Source: Gammaproteobacteria bacterium
GTDB lineage: Bacteria > Pseudomonadota > Gammaproteobacteria > Burkholderiales > Burkholderiaceae_C
DNA length: 64,000 nucleotides
Direction: 5' to 3'
Assembly (NCBI GenBank): GCA_018828125.1
Contig: JAHJWB010000019.1
Location: 62,001 to 126,000, forward strand
Shown: positions 27,900 to 37,027 of the stretch, in pieces
How the letters are laid out: each line of letters starts with the position of its first letter
Position numbering within the stretch: position 1 is the first letter of the stretch
Made by a program: the position numbers and the translations under genes
The notes under the pieces: generated by a model
Seen by the model: only the letters and a program-made list of their open reading frames with translations
Databases searched by the model: none
What the model was told of the DNA's origin: nothing

Positions 27900-28811
27900 T
27901 CAACGCAGGCGAGGGTTCAGCGCGTCACGCAGCCAGTCGCCCAGCAGGTTCACGGACAGGGCGATCAACACCAGCATGGCGCCGGGGAACACGGTGATCC
28001 ACCATTCGCCGGAGAACAGGTAGTCGTTGCCGATGCGGATCAAGGTGCCCAACGAGGGCGATGTGGGGGGGGCGCCCACGCCAAGGAAGGACAGCGTGGC
28101 CTCGGTGATGATCGCCGTGGCCACCTGGATGGTGGCCAGCACCATCACGGGGCCCATGACGTTGGGCAACACATGTTTGCGCATGATGCGCAGCGGCGAG
28201 ACACCCGTCACGCGGGCGGCTTGGACGTATTCCTTGTTGCGCTCGACGAGCGTAGAGCCGCGCACGGTGCGTGCGTACTGCACCCAACCGGTGAGCGAGA
28301 TGGAGATGATCAACACGCCAAACGCCAGCGACTCGTGTGCGTTGGGGAAAAGCGCCCGGCCCACACCCGCAATCAGCAAGGCCACCAGGATGGCGGGGAA
28401 CGACAGCATCACGTCGCACAGGCGCATAAGCACGGCATCGATCCAGCCACCGCGAAAGCCTGCGAGAAGACCAAACGCCACGCCCACCACCACCGAGAGC
28501 ACCACCGAAGCGAGGCCCACCACGAGGGAGATGCGGGCGCCGTAGATCAGCGCGGAAAGGATGTCACGACCCTGGTCATCGGTACCCAGAGGGTATTTCA
28601 TGGAACCTTCGGCGATCCAGGCGGGGGGCAACCGCGCATCGCTGAGTTCGAGCGTGGCCAGGTCAAACGGGTTGTGCGGTGCAACCCACCCGGCAAAAAG
28701 CGAGCAGAACACGCAGATCAGGGCAATCGCTGCCGCGACCATCGCCATGGGCGATGTGCGAAAGCTGTAGCCAACGTCGCTGTCAAACCAGCGGGCAAGG
28801 GTTGTTTTCAT
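27900..28811 (-). CDS. Peptide ABC transporter permease (DppC/OppC type)
   Basis: A 303-residue inner-membrane permease with an N-terminal hydrophobic segment (about residues 24-46), the APHNPF motif typical of DppC, and a binding-protein-dependent transport domain with coupling loop VQAARVTGVSPLRIMRKHV. It ends LRDALNPRLR. The ATG at 28811 gives the normal N-terminus. It is separated from the upstream binding-protein gene by 141 bp holding a strong hairpin (28836-28869). Confidence 0.9.
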   Translation of the reverse strand: MKTTLARWFDSDVGYSFRTSPMAMVAAAIALICVFCSLFAGWVAPHNPFDLATLELSDARLPPAWIAEGSMKYPLGTDDQGRDILSALIYGARISLVVGLASVVLSVVVGVAFGLLAGFRGGWIDAVLMRLCDVMLSFPAILVALLIAGVGRALFPNAHESLAFGVLIISISLTGWVQYARTVRGSTLVERNKEYVQAARVTGVSPLRIMRKHVLPNVMGPVMVLATIQVATAIITEATLSFLGVGAPPTSPSLGTLIRIGNDYLFSGEWWITVFPGAMLVLIALSVNLLGDWLRDALNPRLR

Positions 28812-28835
28812 TGTGGGGAAACCAGTAAACATGCA

Positions 28836-28869
28836 ACAACGCACAGCCCGGGTGGCGGCTGTGCGTTGT
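28836..28869 (-). promoter_or_regulatory. Intra-operon hairpin between binding protein 1 and permease C
   Basis: A perfect 13 bp inverted repeat (ACAACGCACAGCC with GGCTGTGCGTTGT, 8-base loop). No T-run follows on the minus strand, so it is more likely an mRNA 3'-end stabiliser or partial attenuator than a full terminator. Confidence 0.6.
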
Positions 28870-28952
28870 CCATAGGCTGTCAATTAGCGATAGCTATGTC
28901 GTACCTTCGTACTTCAACTTCAACTTATAGTTCTTGTCCGAACTGTCTTGCC

Positions 28953-30536
28953 TTACTTCTCAATGCTCATCCACTTGAAAGGCATGTAGTTGTCGGCCAT
29001 TTGCACCAGCTTGACCTTCTTGCTGACACCCCAAGCCAGGGCTTGCTGGTGCAGTGGAAGGTGGCCAATGTCGGCGCTGTGAAGATCAAAGGCTTCCTTG
29101 ATCATGGCGTTGCGCTTGGCTTTATCGGTCTCCACCAGGATTTGCTTGGTCAGCTCATCCAACTTGGGGTTGCAGTAGGCACCCAGGTTGAACTGTCCCG
29201 CACCGCCTTTGTCTTCGGGGCAGATCATCAGCGCATTGAGCGCGTTGTGTGCGTCGTAGGTTGTGGGCGTCCAGCCCAGCATGTAGAAGCTCGTGTCGCG
29301 ACGCAGCACTTTGGGGAAGTACGTGCCCTTGGTTTCCGCCTGCAGGTTGATCTTGACATTGATGCGCGAGAGGTTGGCTGCCACGGTCTGGCAGATGCGG
29401 CCGTCGTTCACGTAGCGGTCGTTCGGGCAGTTCATCGCCACCTCAAAGCCGTTGGGGTAGCCCGCATCGGCCATGAGCTTCTTGGCGGCTTCCACGTCAT
29501 ACGGCAGACGCTTGGCGGCCGCATCGAAGCCATTGATGCCTGGCCCCACCATCAGCGCGGATGGGTTGGAGGCACCGCGCATCACGGTCTTCTTGATGCC
29601 GTCGATGTCGATGGCCTGGTAGAAGGCCTGGCGTACGCGCTTGTCCTTGAAAGGGTTCTTGCCTTTCACGTTGGAGTACAGCAACTCATCACGCCTTTGG
29701 TCCATGCCCAGGAAGATGGTGCGCAACTCGGGGCCGGTCACGGCGCGGGTGTTGGCGCTGGAGTTGACGCGCTCAATGTCCTGCACTGGCACGGGCTCCA
29801 TCACGTCCACTTCGCCTGACAGAAGCGCCGCCACCCGGGTGGAGTCATTACCGATAGGCGTGAAGATGATTTCGGTGGCGTTGCCTTCGATCTTGCCCCA
29901 ATAGGCTCCATTGCGCACGAACACAGAGCGCACATTGGGCTGGCGTTCGCGCAGGCGGAAAGGTCCAGTGCCATTGGCACGGAACGACGCAGCGTTCTCG
30001 ATGCCCTTGCGGCGGTCCACAGGCACCATTGCCTGATTGGTCTCGCACCACTTCTTGCTCATCATGTAAGAGGTGGTGATCACGTCGGGCAAGATCGGTT
30101 GCGGTGCGTGGGTTTCAATCTCGACGGTGTGATCATCAATCTTGCGCACTACCTTGACGTCGCTGTTGGTCGCCTTCATGTCAGAGCCCTCGCCCTTCAT
30201 ACGGCCAAAGCTGAAGATTACGTCGTCGGCCGTGAAGGGCGAACCGTCATGGAATTGCACACCCTTGCGCAACTCGAAACGCCACACGGTAGGGGATGTC
30301 TGCTTCCAGCTGGTAGCCAACGCTGGAGCAAGGCTCAGGTCCTTGTTACGACCAACCAGCGGTTCATACACATTGCTGGTCACGCTCAATTGCAGTGATT
30401 CGTTGAGCGAATGCGGGTCCATGGAAAGGGCATCACCCTGATTGGCGATCCGGATGGTCTGGGCACCAGCCACCAAACTCGTCGCAGCCAGCGCCGCAAA
30501 CAATGCGGTAACAGCAACTTTTTTCTGGAACTTCAT
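28953..30536 (-). CDS. Peptide-type solute-binding protein 1 (family 5)
   Basis: A 527-residue periplasmic binding protein of the DppA/OppA family. A signal peptide covers residues 1-25 (MKFQKKVAVTALFAALAATS then LVAGA). Family 5 features include IRIANQGDALSMDPHS, WRFELRKGVQFHDGSPFTADDV and the C-terminal HLPLHQQALAWGVSKK. AGGAG precedes the ATG. It is a paralogue of the other binding protein in the same unit (32961-34541), with closely matching motifs throughout. Its ligand could be a dipeptide, oligopeptide or acylated amino acid. Confidence 0.92.
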   Translation of the reverse strand: MKFQKKVAVTALFAALAATSLVAGAQTIRIANQGDALSMDPHSLNESLQLSVTSNVYEPLVGRNKDLSLAPALATSWKQTSPTVWRFELRKGVQFHDGSPFTADDVIFSFGRMKGEGSDMKATNSDVKVVRKIDDHTVEIETHAPQPILPDVITTSYMMSKKWCETNQAMVPVDRRKGIENAASFRANGTGPFRLRERQPNVRSVFVRNGAYWGKIEGNATEIIFTPIGNDSTRVAALLSGEVDVMEPVPVQDIERVNSSANTRAVTGPELRTIFLGMDQRRDELLYSNVKGKNPFKDKRVRQAFYQAIDIDGIKKTVMRGASNPSALMVGPGINGFDAAAKRLPYDVEAAKKLMADAGYPNGFEVAMNCPNDRYVNDGRICQTVAANLSRINVKINLQAETKGTYFPKVLRRDTSFYMLGWTPTTYDAHNALNALMICPEDKGGAGQFNLGAYCNPKLDELTKQILVETDKAKRNAMIKEAFDLHSADIGHLPLHQQALAWGVSKKVKLVQMADNYMPFKWMSIEK

Positions 30537-30624
30537 GGAAATCTCCTGTGAGTGGGAAGGGTTGCGAAAGTGTGGGACTTCCGAGTCGTCGTTTTAATGG
30601 GACGCGGTGTGGACCATGGGTTCT

Positions 30625-31842
30625 TCAGGGCGTCGCCAGCGGCATGGCCTGTTCGATCAGGCTGGCGTGCAATGCCGAGCCCAGGGGAAGGATGTCGTCA
30701 TTGAAGTCGTAGCGGCTGTTGTGCAATGCGCTGCCACTGGCCCCTGTGCCCTGCCCTATGCGCAGGTAGGCGCCAGGCTTGTCCTGCAGCATGAAAGAAA
30801 AATCTTCGGCACCCATGCTCGGCTCCAGGTCGCGCACCACGTGGTCGGCACCCAATAGGGATTCGGCCACGTCGCCTGCAAAAATGGCTTCACTTTCGGT
30901 GTTGATGGTGGCGGGGTAGATGCGTTCGTATTGCACAGTGGCCGTGGCACCAAAACCCAAAGCAATGGCGTTGCACAGCTCTTTGAGTCGCTTCTCCACC
31001 AGCTCCTGCACTTGCGGGTCAAAAGTTCGTACCGTGCCGACCAAGGTGGCCGAGCCCGGAAGTACGCTGAAGGCCCCCAGGTCACCCGCCTGCACGGCGC
31101 ACAGGCTGACCACAGCGCTCTCAATCGGGCGGACATTGCGCGACACGATGCTCTGGGCTGCAGTAATGATGTGCGCGGCCACCAGCACCACGTCCACCGT
31201 CTGGTAGGCGTGGGCTCCATGGCCGCCGCGGCCAGTGATCTCGATGGTGAATCGGTCAGCCGCCGCCATCATGGGGCCGGAGTTGATGCCAACGGTGCCG
31301 GGCTTCATGGCAGGCCAGTTGTGCATCGCAAAAATCGACTGCACCGGAAACCGGTCGAACAATCCGTCTTCCATCATGACCCGAGCGCCTGCAAAACCTT
31401 CTTCACCAGGCTGGAACACCAGGACCGCAGTACCGTCAAAGTTGCGGGTTTCGGCCAGGTAACGCGCCGCGCCCACGAGCATTGCGGTATGACCGTCATG
31501 GCCGCAGCCGTGCATGAGCCCCTGTTTGCAAGACTTCCACGAGAAGTCGTTGTGCTCGGTCAATGGCAAGGCATCCATATCGGCCCTGAGGCCGACCATG
31601 CTGCCGCTGGAGGTGCTGCGGCCGCGGATCACACCCACCACCCCCGTGCGGCCAATGCCGTCATGGATCTCATCCACACCACACAGCTTCAAAGCTTCTT
31701 TCACCCGGGTGCTGGTGTAGATCTCTTCAAAGCCCAGTTCGGGGTGGGCATGCAGGTCCCGGCGCAGCGCGATCAACTCGGGGTGGTATTGCGCAATGTG
31801 CGCAAACGCCCGGCCACCGGCTTTCAGGCGGGCGCCTTGCAT
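30625..31842 (-). CDS. M20 family amidohydrolase (hippurate hydrolase-like)
   Basis: A 405-residue cytoplasmic metallopeptidase of the M20D amidohydrolase group, which cleaves N-acyl amino acids or related amides. Seen are RRDLHAHPELGFEE, MHGCGHDGHTAMLVGAARYL with metal ligands, FQPGEEGFAGARVMM with the catalytic Glu, GGRGGHGAHAYQTVD-like dimerisation sequence and MGAEDFSFML near the end. The ATG at 31842 overlaps the stop codon of the upstream permease by one base (TGATG). Embedded between permease B and binding protein 1, it probably processes what the transporter imports; that is inference. Confidence 0.9.
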   Translation of the reverse strand: MQGARLKAGGRAFAHIAQYHPELIALRRDLHAHPELGFEEIYTSTRVKEALKLCGVDEIHDGIGRTGVVGVIRGRSTSSGSMVGLRADMDALPLTEHNDFSWKSCKQGLMHGCGHDGHTAMLVGAARYLAETRNFDGTAVLVFQPGEEGFAGARVMMEDGLFDRFPVQSIFAMHNWPAMKPGTVGINSGPMMAAADRFTIEITGRGGHGAHAYQTVDVVLVAAHIITAAQSIVSRNVRPIESAVVSLCAVQAGDLGAFSVLPGSATLVGTVRTFDPQVQELVEKRLKELCNAIALGFGATATVQYERIYPATINTESEAIFAGDVAESLLGADHVVRDLEPSMGAEDFSFMLQDKPGAYLRIGQGTGASGSALHNSRYDFNDDILPLGSALHASLIEQAMPLATP

Positions 31843-32822
31843 CAGTGGCCCCCTGCCTTGCCCACGCGCAGGCGGGGGTCTACGGCAAAGTACAACAGAT
31901 CCACCACCAGATTGATCACAACGAAGATCAACGCAATCAAGCACAGGTAGGCAGCCATCACAGGAATGTCGGCAAACGTCACGGCCTGAATGAACAGCAA
32001 GCCCATGCCAGGCCACTGAAACACCGTTTCGGTGATGATCGCAAACGCGATCAGACCACCCAGTTGCAGCCCTGTGATGGTCATCACGGGCACGAGCGTG
32101 TTCTTGAGTGCATGACCGAAGTGAATCGCGCGGTTGGACAGGCCCCGGGCGCGTGCAAACTTGATGTAGTCGGTGCGCAGCACCTCCAGCATTTCAGCAC
32201 GCACCAGCCGCATGATCAGGGTGAGCTGGAAGATCGCCAGCGTAATGGCCGGCAACGTGATGTGGTGCCAGCCTTTGGCCTTGAGCAGTCCGGTGCTCCA
32301 CCAGCCCATTTGCACGACTTCGCCGCGGCCAAAGCTAGGGAACCAGCCGAGAGTTACGGCAAACACCAGAATCAGAAGGATGCCGATCAGGAAGGTTGGC
32401 AGTGAAACGCCGAGCAATGACAGCGTCATGAACAACTGGCTGGTGAAGGTGCCACGCTTGAGCGCGGCATACACACCCATGGGCACGCCCATGACCAGGG
32501 CAATCAAGGCAGCGACCAACGCCAGTTCCAGCGTCGCGGGGAAGCGCTCGGCAATAAGGCGAGACACCTTGGCGCCTTGGCGCAGGCTCAGGCCAAACTC
32601 GCCCTGAGCAGCATTCACCAGAAAGTGGCCAAACTGCACAAAAAATGGCTTGTCCAGTCCGAGCGAAGCACGCAGTTCGCGAATCTGTTCGGGGGTGGCA
32701 TCCTGGCCAAGCAGGAACACCACAGGATCGCCGACATACTGGAACAGCATGAAGGAGATGAAGGCCACCGTGATCATGACAATCACAGCCTGTATCAGGC
32801 GGCGCAATATAAAGGCAAGCAT
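31842..32822 (-). CDS. Peptide ABC transporter permease (DppB/OppB type)
   Basis: A 326-residue permease beginning MLAFILRRLIQAVIVMITV, the typical DppB N-terminal membrane segment, with about six segments and coupling loop KFARARGLSNRAIHFGHALK. The only in-frame ATG near the start is 32822; no clear ribosome-binding site precedes it. It is the partner of the DppC-type permease four genes downstream and is translationally coupled to the amidohydrolase. Confidence 0.9.
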   Translation of the reverse strand: MLAFILRRLIQAVIVMITVAFISFMLFQYVGDPVVFLLGQDATPEQIRELRASLGLDKPFFVQFGHFLVNAAQGEFGLSLRQGAKVSRLIAERFPATLELALVAALIALVMGVPMGVYAALKRGTFTSQLFMTLSLLGVSLPTFLIGILLILVFAVTLGWFPSFGRGEVVQMGWWSTGLLKAKGWHHITLPAITLAIFQLTLIMRLVRAEMLEVLRTDYIKFARARGLSNRAIHFGHALKNTLVPVMTITGLQLGGLIAFAIITETVFQWPGMGLLFIQAVTFADIPVMAAYLCLIALIFVVINLVVDLLYFAVDPRLRVGKAGGH

Positions 32823-32913
32823 CAGAGAGTCGAGTGAGTGTTCGATGGAAACGCCGCAGCCACTTTTGATGGCGCAGGCGCTGGTGGGCAATACGTCGTC
32901 AAACTAAACCAAA

Positions 32914-32943
32914 GAGAGCAAGGGCCGCATGGCCCTTGCTCTC
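32914..32943 (-). terminator. Hairpin between binding protein 2 and permease B
   Basis: A perfect 13 bp stem (GAGAGCAAGGGCC with GGCCCTTGCTCTC, 4-base loop) 18 bp beyond the binding-protein stop codon. On the minus strand it is followed by TTTGGTTTAGTTTG, an interrupted T-rich tract, so it may be a leaky intrinsic terminator inside the operon. Confidence 0.65.
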
Positions 32944-32960
32944 AGTGTGTCGAGGATAAA

Positions 32961-34541
32961 TCAGTTCACCTTGACCGTACGCATATCCACGCGGTTATCT
33001 GCGCGGTGGGTCAACTCAATGTTCTTCTTCACAGCCCATGGAATCACCTGGTCGTGCAAAGGAATGTGCGACACGGTGTCGTTCGACAGTTGCAGCGCTT
33101 CGGTCAGCATGCGCGAACGCACCGGAGCGTCGGTTTCTGCCTTGATGCGGTCAACCAGATAGTCCATGCGCTCATTGCTATAACGGCCTACGTTGTAGTT
33201 GCCGTCACCGCCCTGACCCACGGTACGTACCAGCGATTGAAGGCTGTACAACGCATCAAACGTTGGCACACCCCAGCCAAGCATGTAGATGCTCGCTTCG
33301 TTGCGCTGGATCATTGGGAAGTAGTTCACCAGCGGCAGCGTGCGCAGCTTGGCTTTCACACCCACACGCGACCACATGGCCGTGACGGCCTGACAGATTG
33401 CTTCATCGTTGATGTAGCGATTGTTCGGGCACGCAAAGTCCACCTCGAAACCGTCGGGATACCCCGCTTCAGCCAGCAGCTTCTTGGAAGCGTCGACACT
33501 GTACGGAAAGCGCTTGCCCACGGCTTCGGTGTAGCCCGCTACTTGAGGCGCCACGAGCGTGCCTGTCGGCTTGCCCAGGCCACGCATGATGCTGCGCGAA
33601 ATGGTGTCGGCATCAATGGCTTGGTACAGCGCCTTGCGCACGCGCACGTCTTTGAGCGGGTTCTTGCCTTTGATGTTGGAGCCAGGCAGTTCTTCGCGGA
33701 ACTGGTCCATGCCCAAGAAGATGGTGCGGTTTTCGAGGCCGTCGATCACTTTCAGATCTGGACTGGCGCGCAGGCGGCCCAGATCTTGGGGTGTTGGATC
33801 AAGCACCATGTCCACTTCACCCGACAGCAGTGCCGCAATGCGCGTGGCCGCCGACTTGATGGGGGTGTAGACGATTTCCGTCACATTGCCGTCCATCTTG
33901 CCCCACCAGTTGGGGTTGCGCTTGAACGTCATCTTCACATCGGGCTGCCATGACTCCAGCGTGTAAGGGCCGGTGCCCATCGCGTTGCGGTGTGCAAAGT
34001 TTTCGTCCGTGCCCTTGATGTCCTTAGGATCCACAGACTTGTTCTTTTCAGCCCATGCCTTGCTCATCATGCGCAGCTCGGTCATCTGGCGCAGCAACAC
34101 CGGATTGGGCGCCACAAGCATGACGTCGATGGTCTGCGCATCGACCTTCGCGATTTTGCTGATGCCCTGAACGTAAGGGGTGAAGTTCGAGGTCTTTGCC
34201 ATGGCGCGCTGCAGCGAGTAGACAGCATCGTCGGCAGTGAAGGGTGAACCATCATGGAACTTGACGCCCTGACGCAGCGTAAAACGCACCTGCGTGGGGC
34301 TTATTTCCTTCCAGGAAGTTGCCAGGACCGGTTCCACATCAAACGTCTTGCTGTTGTAGTAAACCAAGCTTTCATACACGTTGGCGTGAATGCCGTTTTG
34401 CAGCGCATTGTTCTGGGAGTGAATATCCCACGTTGCAATCTCCCCCTGGCTTGCCCATTTGAACGGCTTGGCCTGCAGCGCTGGAGACATCAACAGCGCA
34501 GCAGCCGCAGCCGCCGTCAAAAGACTGTATTTGAGTTTCAT
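32961..34541 (-). CDS. Peptide-type solute-binding protein 2 (family 5)
   Basis: A 526-residue periplasmic protein, paralogue of binding protein 1. Signal peptide residues 1-24 end PALQA. Motifs: WASQGEIATWDIHSQN, VRFTLRQGVKFHDGSPFTAD, ENRTIFLGMDQFREEL and HIPLHDQVIPWAVKKN. GAGGG precedes the ATG at 34541; the longer open frame upstream lacks any binding-protein sequence. It is the first gene of the unit. A palindrome TTTACT-N4-AGTAAA (34563-34578) lies 22 bp before the ATG. Confidence 0.92.
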   Translation of the reverse strand: MKLKYSLLTAAAAAALLMSPALQAKPFKWASQGEIATWDIHSQNNALQNGIHANVYESLVYYNSKTFDVEPVLATSWKEISPTQVRFTLRQGVKFHDGSPFTADDAVYSLQRAMAKTSNFTPYVQGISKIAKVDAQTIDVMLVAPNPVLLRQMTELRMMSKAWAEKNKSVDPKDIKGTDENFAHRNAMGTGPYTLESWQPDVKMTFKRNPNWWGKMDGNVTEIVYTPIKSAATRIAALLSGEVDMVLDPTPQDLGRLRASPDLKVIDGLENRTIFLGMDQFREELPGSNIKGKNPLKDVRVRKALYQAIDADTISRSIMRGLGKPTGTLVAPQVAGYTEAVGKRFPYSVDASKKLLAEAGYPDGFEVDFACPNNRYINDEAICQAVTAMWSRVGVKAKLRTLPLVNYFPMIQRNEASIYMLGWGVPTFDALYSLQSLVRTVGQGGDGNYNVGRYSNERMDYLVDRIKAETDAPVRSRMLTEALQLSNDTVSHIPLHDQVIPWAVKKNIELTHRADNRVDMRTVKVN

Positions 34542-34562
34542 GGAACCCTCTTGAATAAAAGT

Positions 34563-34578
34563 TTTACTATGCAGTAAA
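34563..34578. promoter_or_regulatory. Palindromic candidate operator before peptide operon
   Basis: TTTACT-ATGC-AGTAAA is a perfect inverted repeat just upstream of binding protein 2. On the minus strand it overlaps a possible -10 region, so a repressor bound here could block the operon. The cognate regulator is not identifiable in the window. Confidence 0.35.
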
Positions 34579-34961
34579 GGTTGCTCTATAGCCAACGGGA
34601 AATCCCTGAATCCCGGGCGTATCGAAGGGGCTAAACGCTCTTTTCGAATGAACTTTCTATGCAAGGATGGTGCCAGCGGCATGCACCACAGAACCCATCG
34701 ACCAAGAGAGTGGGCAAACATTGCACGACGCGGCTGGATGCACTGCTGACCTGCGTCAACAGCGGGCACGCATGTGTCCAAAGTTACCAAGAGGGCCAAG
34801 TCATCGACGACGGTAAAAACGCGGGCGAGATGCGACAGGGTTTAGGTTGCTCGGGAGGACCACCACAAAATCCCAGGTGAAGGCGAGCCCTGAACGCAAG
34901 TCGACACCCATCATGCGGAGGTATCGCAATATTCGGCAGACGGAATTCGACGCCCCATGCA

Positions 34962-34985
34962 AAAAGCCGCCCGAAGGCGGCTTTT
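34962..34985 (-). terminator. Intrinsic terminator of the porin gene
   Basis: AAAAGCCGCC-loop-GGCGGCTTTT, read on the minus strand as a GC stem with a TTCG loop followed by TTTTT. It lies about 40 bp after the porin stop codon. Confidence 0.85.
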
Positions 34986-35024
34986 AAGCTTGATATCGAT
35001 ACTGGCCAAAGGCCAGTGCCAATA

Positions 35025-36071
35025 TTAGAAGCTGTGACGGACGCCGAAGTCGTAGCCGTTCGAGTTGTTGCCAGCACCGGTCACGGAACCGTTCAGCGAC
35101 GAAGCTGCACCGTTCTTGTTGCTCACGTGAGCGTACGTTGCGTACAGAGCCGTGCGCTTCGACAGGTTGTGCACGTAGCCCAGAGCCAGCTTGTTCGAAC
35201 GTGGGTCAGCACCAACGGTGTCGACCTTGTACGTGGAGTAAGCCAGACGGATTTCGCCAGCGCCCATGGGGATCAGACCACCGATCAGGAAGCCCTTGCC
35301 TTCTGCGCCGCCGTCGATTTCGTCTTGGTTGTAGTGAGCCATGATCTTGGCCATGCCCAGATCATAGGAAGCGCCCAGGTTGAACGCTTGGATATCGCCA
35401 GCCAGGAACTTGGTTTCAGACAGAGCCAGAGCCACATTGATAGGGCCGTTAGCGTAACCAACACGAGCAGCCAGACCGTTGCCGTCCTTCTTGTTGGCAG
35501 CGTTGCTCAGGTTTTCACCCATGTAGTACTGGGCTTGGCCGTAGAAACCGCCCAGCTTGCCTGGCAGGAAGTAGCCGATGGCGTTCGAAGCGCGCACGGT
35601 GGTTGGGCCACCCAGGCTGGAGCTCAGGGTTTGGGTCGTGCCAACACCGTTCGTGCCGAACGGATCGAACACAGTCAGGTTCCAGAATTGGGGCGTGTAG
35701 TCACGGCCCAGACGCACTTCACCGAAGCCGCCGTTCAGGCTGACCGTCGAACGACGGTTGAAAGTCAGACCGCCACCGCCGGTGGTTGCGCCTTGGTTGT
35801 TGAGGCTAGTAGCGCCACCGGAGCCGTTGTCGTTGTTCACGCCAGCTTCGAGCCAGAACGAAGCGGACATGCCGCCACCCAGATCTTCAACGCCGCGGAA
35901 ACCCAGACGGCTGCTGTTGTAGCCGGAGTTCGTCAGTTGCGACTTGTTAGCGACGCTACCGGAGCCGTATGCGTATGTCGCATCGACAATACCGAACAGG
36001 GTCACGGAAGATTGAGCCATTGCAGCGCCGGAAGCAGCCAGCACAGCCAGGGCAATCAGGGATTTTTTCAT
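35025..36071 (-). CDS. General porin (Gram-negative trimeric porin, Omp32 type)
   Basis: A 348-residue outer-membrane beta-barrel. Signal peptide residues 1-19 (MKKSLIALAVLAASGAAMA) precede QSSVTLFGIVDATYAYGSG, the standard beta-proteobacterial porin start. SRLGFRGVEDLGGGMSASFW and FNRRSTVSLNGGFGEVRLGR with the L3 constriction region follow, and the chain ends in Phe (FGVRHSF) as needed for barrel assembly. GGAG lies upstream of the ATG and a clear intrinsic terminator follows, so it is a single-gene unit. The strand-wide codon regularity suggests high expression. Confidence 0.93.
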   Translation of the reverse strand: MKKSLIALAVLAASGAAMAQSSVTLFGIVDATYAYGSGSVANKSQLTNSGYNSSRLGFRGVEDLGGGMSASFWLEAGVNNDNGSGGATSLNNQGATTGGGGLTFNRRSTVSLNGGFGEVRLGRDYTPQFWNLTVFDPFGTNGVGTTQTLSSSLGGPTTVRASNAIGYFLPGKLGGFYGQAQYYMGENLSNAANKKDGNGLAARVGYANGPINVALALSETKFLAGDIQAFNLGASYDLGMAKIMAHYNQDEIDGGAEGKGFLIGGLIPMGAGEIRLAYSTYKVDTVGADPRSNKLALGYVHNLSKRTALYATYAHVSNKNGAASSLNGSVTGAGNNSNGYDFGVRHSF

Positions 36072-36387
36072 TGCGAGTTACTCCAAGGTTAAACATAGGG
36101 CGCCGGTACGGGGGGTCTAGCGTGCCAAGCACCTGCAAAGTCCCGCCGGTTCCCCGGGCCAACCTCCTGGTGGGGAAGTTGCACCTATTGCACCAGAGCC
36201 CGACCGGTTTCGCAAAGGAATTCACCCACAATCGGCCCGAAAGGGGAAATCCGTTGCAGTGTTGCAACATTTCATCCAGACCCGGCAAAATCAGGATGAC
36301 GCCGCCCGATACCCTTGGATTGGTGGCCCTTTATTTGTATCCAAGTGCAAATTGTGTTGCGCCGCCCTTGCCATATCAAAGGTTTTT
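36072..36387. other. Divergent regulatory region of porin and coq7
   Basis: 316 bp without a credible gene. On the minus strand TTGCGA (36210-36215) and TGCAAT (36187-36192), 17 bp apart, are a possible porin promoter, leaving a leader of about 110 bases. For coq7 only AAGG before the ATG is evident. Confidence 0.35.
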
Positions 36388-37005
36388 ATGGATTCGCTGT
36401 TAACTGCTGCAGACAACGCTTTACGCACGCTATTCGCCGAGCCTCAGGCGTCCGAGCGCACACCCGCCCATGGCATCGCCGAGGGCGCGCTCGACCCGGC
36501 CCAGAAACGCTTGGCCGGGGCTCTCATGCGGGTAAACCATGTGGGAGAGGTCTGTGCCCAGGCGCTTTACTCCGCCCAGGCAGCTGTCACACGCAACCCT
36601 GAGTTGCGCGCCCATCTGCAAGATGCCGCCCGCGAAGAAACCGATCACCTCGCCTGGACACAACAGCGGCTGGATGCACTGGGCGCACGACCCAGTTTGC
36701 TCAACCCCCTGTGGTTTGCGGGCGCCTTCGCGCTGGGATTGGTCGCCGCCAAAATCAGCGACCGCGCCAGCCTCGGTTTTGTGGCGGAGACCGAAAACCA
36801 GGTGGCAGCGCATCTGCAAAGTCACTTGCAGCGACTACCAGAGCAGGATCTGGCCTCGCGGGCGGTGGTGGCCCGCATGAAAGACGATGAAGCGCGGCAC
36901 GCAGCCCAGGCTCTCGCCTCCGGCGCGCTGGTGTTGCCTGCACCGGCGCGGGCTGCCATGCGGGCAGCGGCCAAGGTGATGACCACCACAGCCCACTACG
37001 TTTAA
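36388..37005 (+). CDS. coq7: Coq7-type ubiquinone hydroxylase
   Basis: A 205-residue di-iron monooxygenase hydroxylating 2-polyprenyl-3-methyl-6-methoxy-1,4-benzoquinol in ubiquinone synthesis. The di-iron ligands are visible as [18 protein letters not shown] (first Glu), REETDHLAW (ExxH), [10 protein letters not shown] (Glu) and [11 protein letters not shown] (ExxH). The ATG at 36388 ([16 protein letters not shown]) is preceded by AAGG; the frame is open upstream but that part is not Coq7-like. It converges with the OsmC gene 22 bp away. Confidence 0.93.
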   Translation: MDSLLTAADNALRTLFAEPQASERTPAHGIAEGALDPAQKRLAGALMRVNHVGEVCAQALYSAQAAVTRNPELRAHLQDAAREETDHLAWTQQRLDALGARPSLLNPLWFAGAFALGLVAAKISDRASLGFVAETENQVAAHLQSHLQRLPEQDLASRAVVARMKDDEARHAAQALASGALVLPAPARAAMRAAAKVMTTTAHYV

Positions 37006-37027
37006 CCCGGCAGCAGGAAGGGCTGGG

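Larger units (their letters stand above)
34542..35024. other. Intergenic region between peptide operon and porin
   Basis: 483 bp with no credible gene; a 73-codon open frame near 34659-34880 has no homology I recognise and no ribosome-binding site. It contains the promoter side of the peptide operon (palindrome at 34563-34578), the porin terminator (34962-34985) and a small hairpin ACTGGCC-AAA-GGCCAGT at 35001-35017. The stretch 34600-34960 shows nothing I can assign. Confidence 0.6.

Noticed and set aside
27867..29819. 650-codon plus-strand open frame opposite the permease C and binding protein 1 genes
   Set aside because: It is antisense to two clearly recognisable genes, rich in His, Gly, Gln and Arg, and has no recognisable domain. 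High GC content commonly leaves such frames open.
36259..36387. Longer N-terminus for Coq7
   Set aside because: The frame is open upstream, but that sequence is not Coq7-like and has no better start than ATG 36388.
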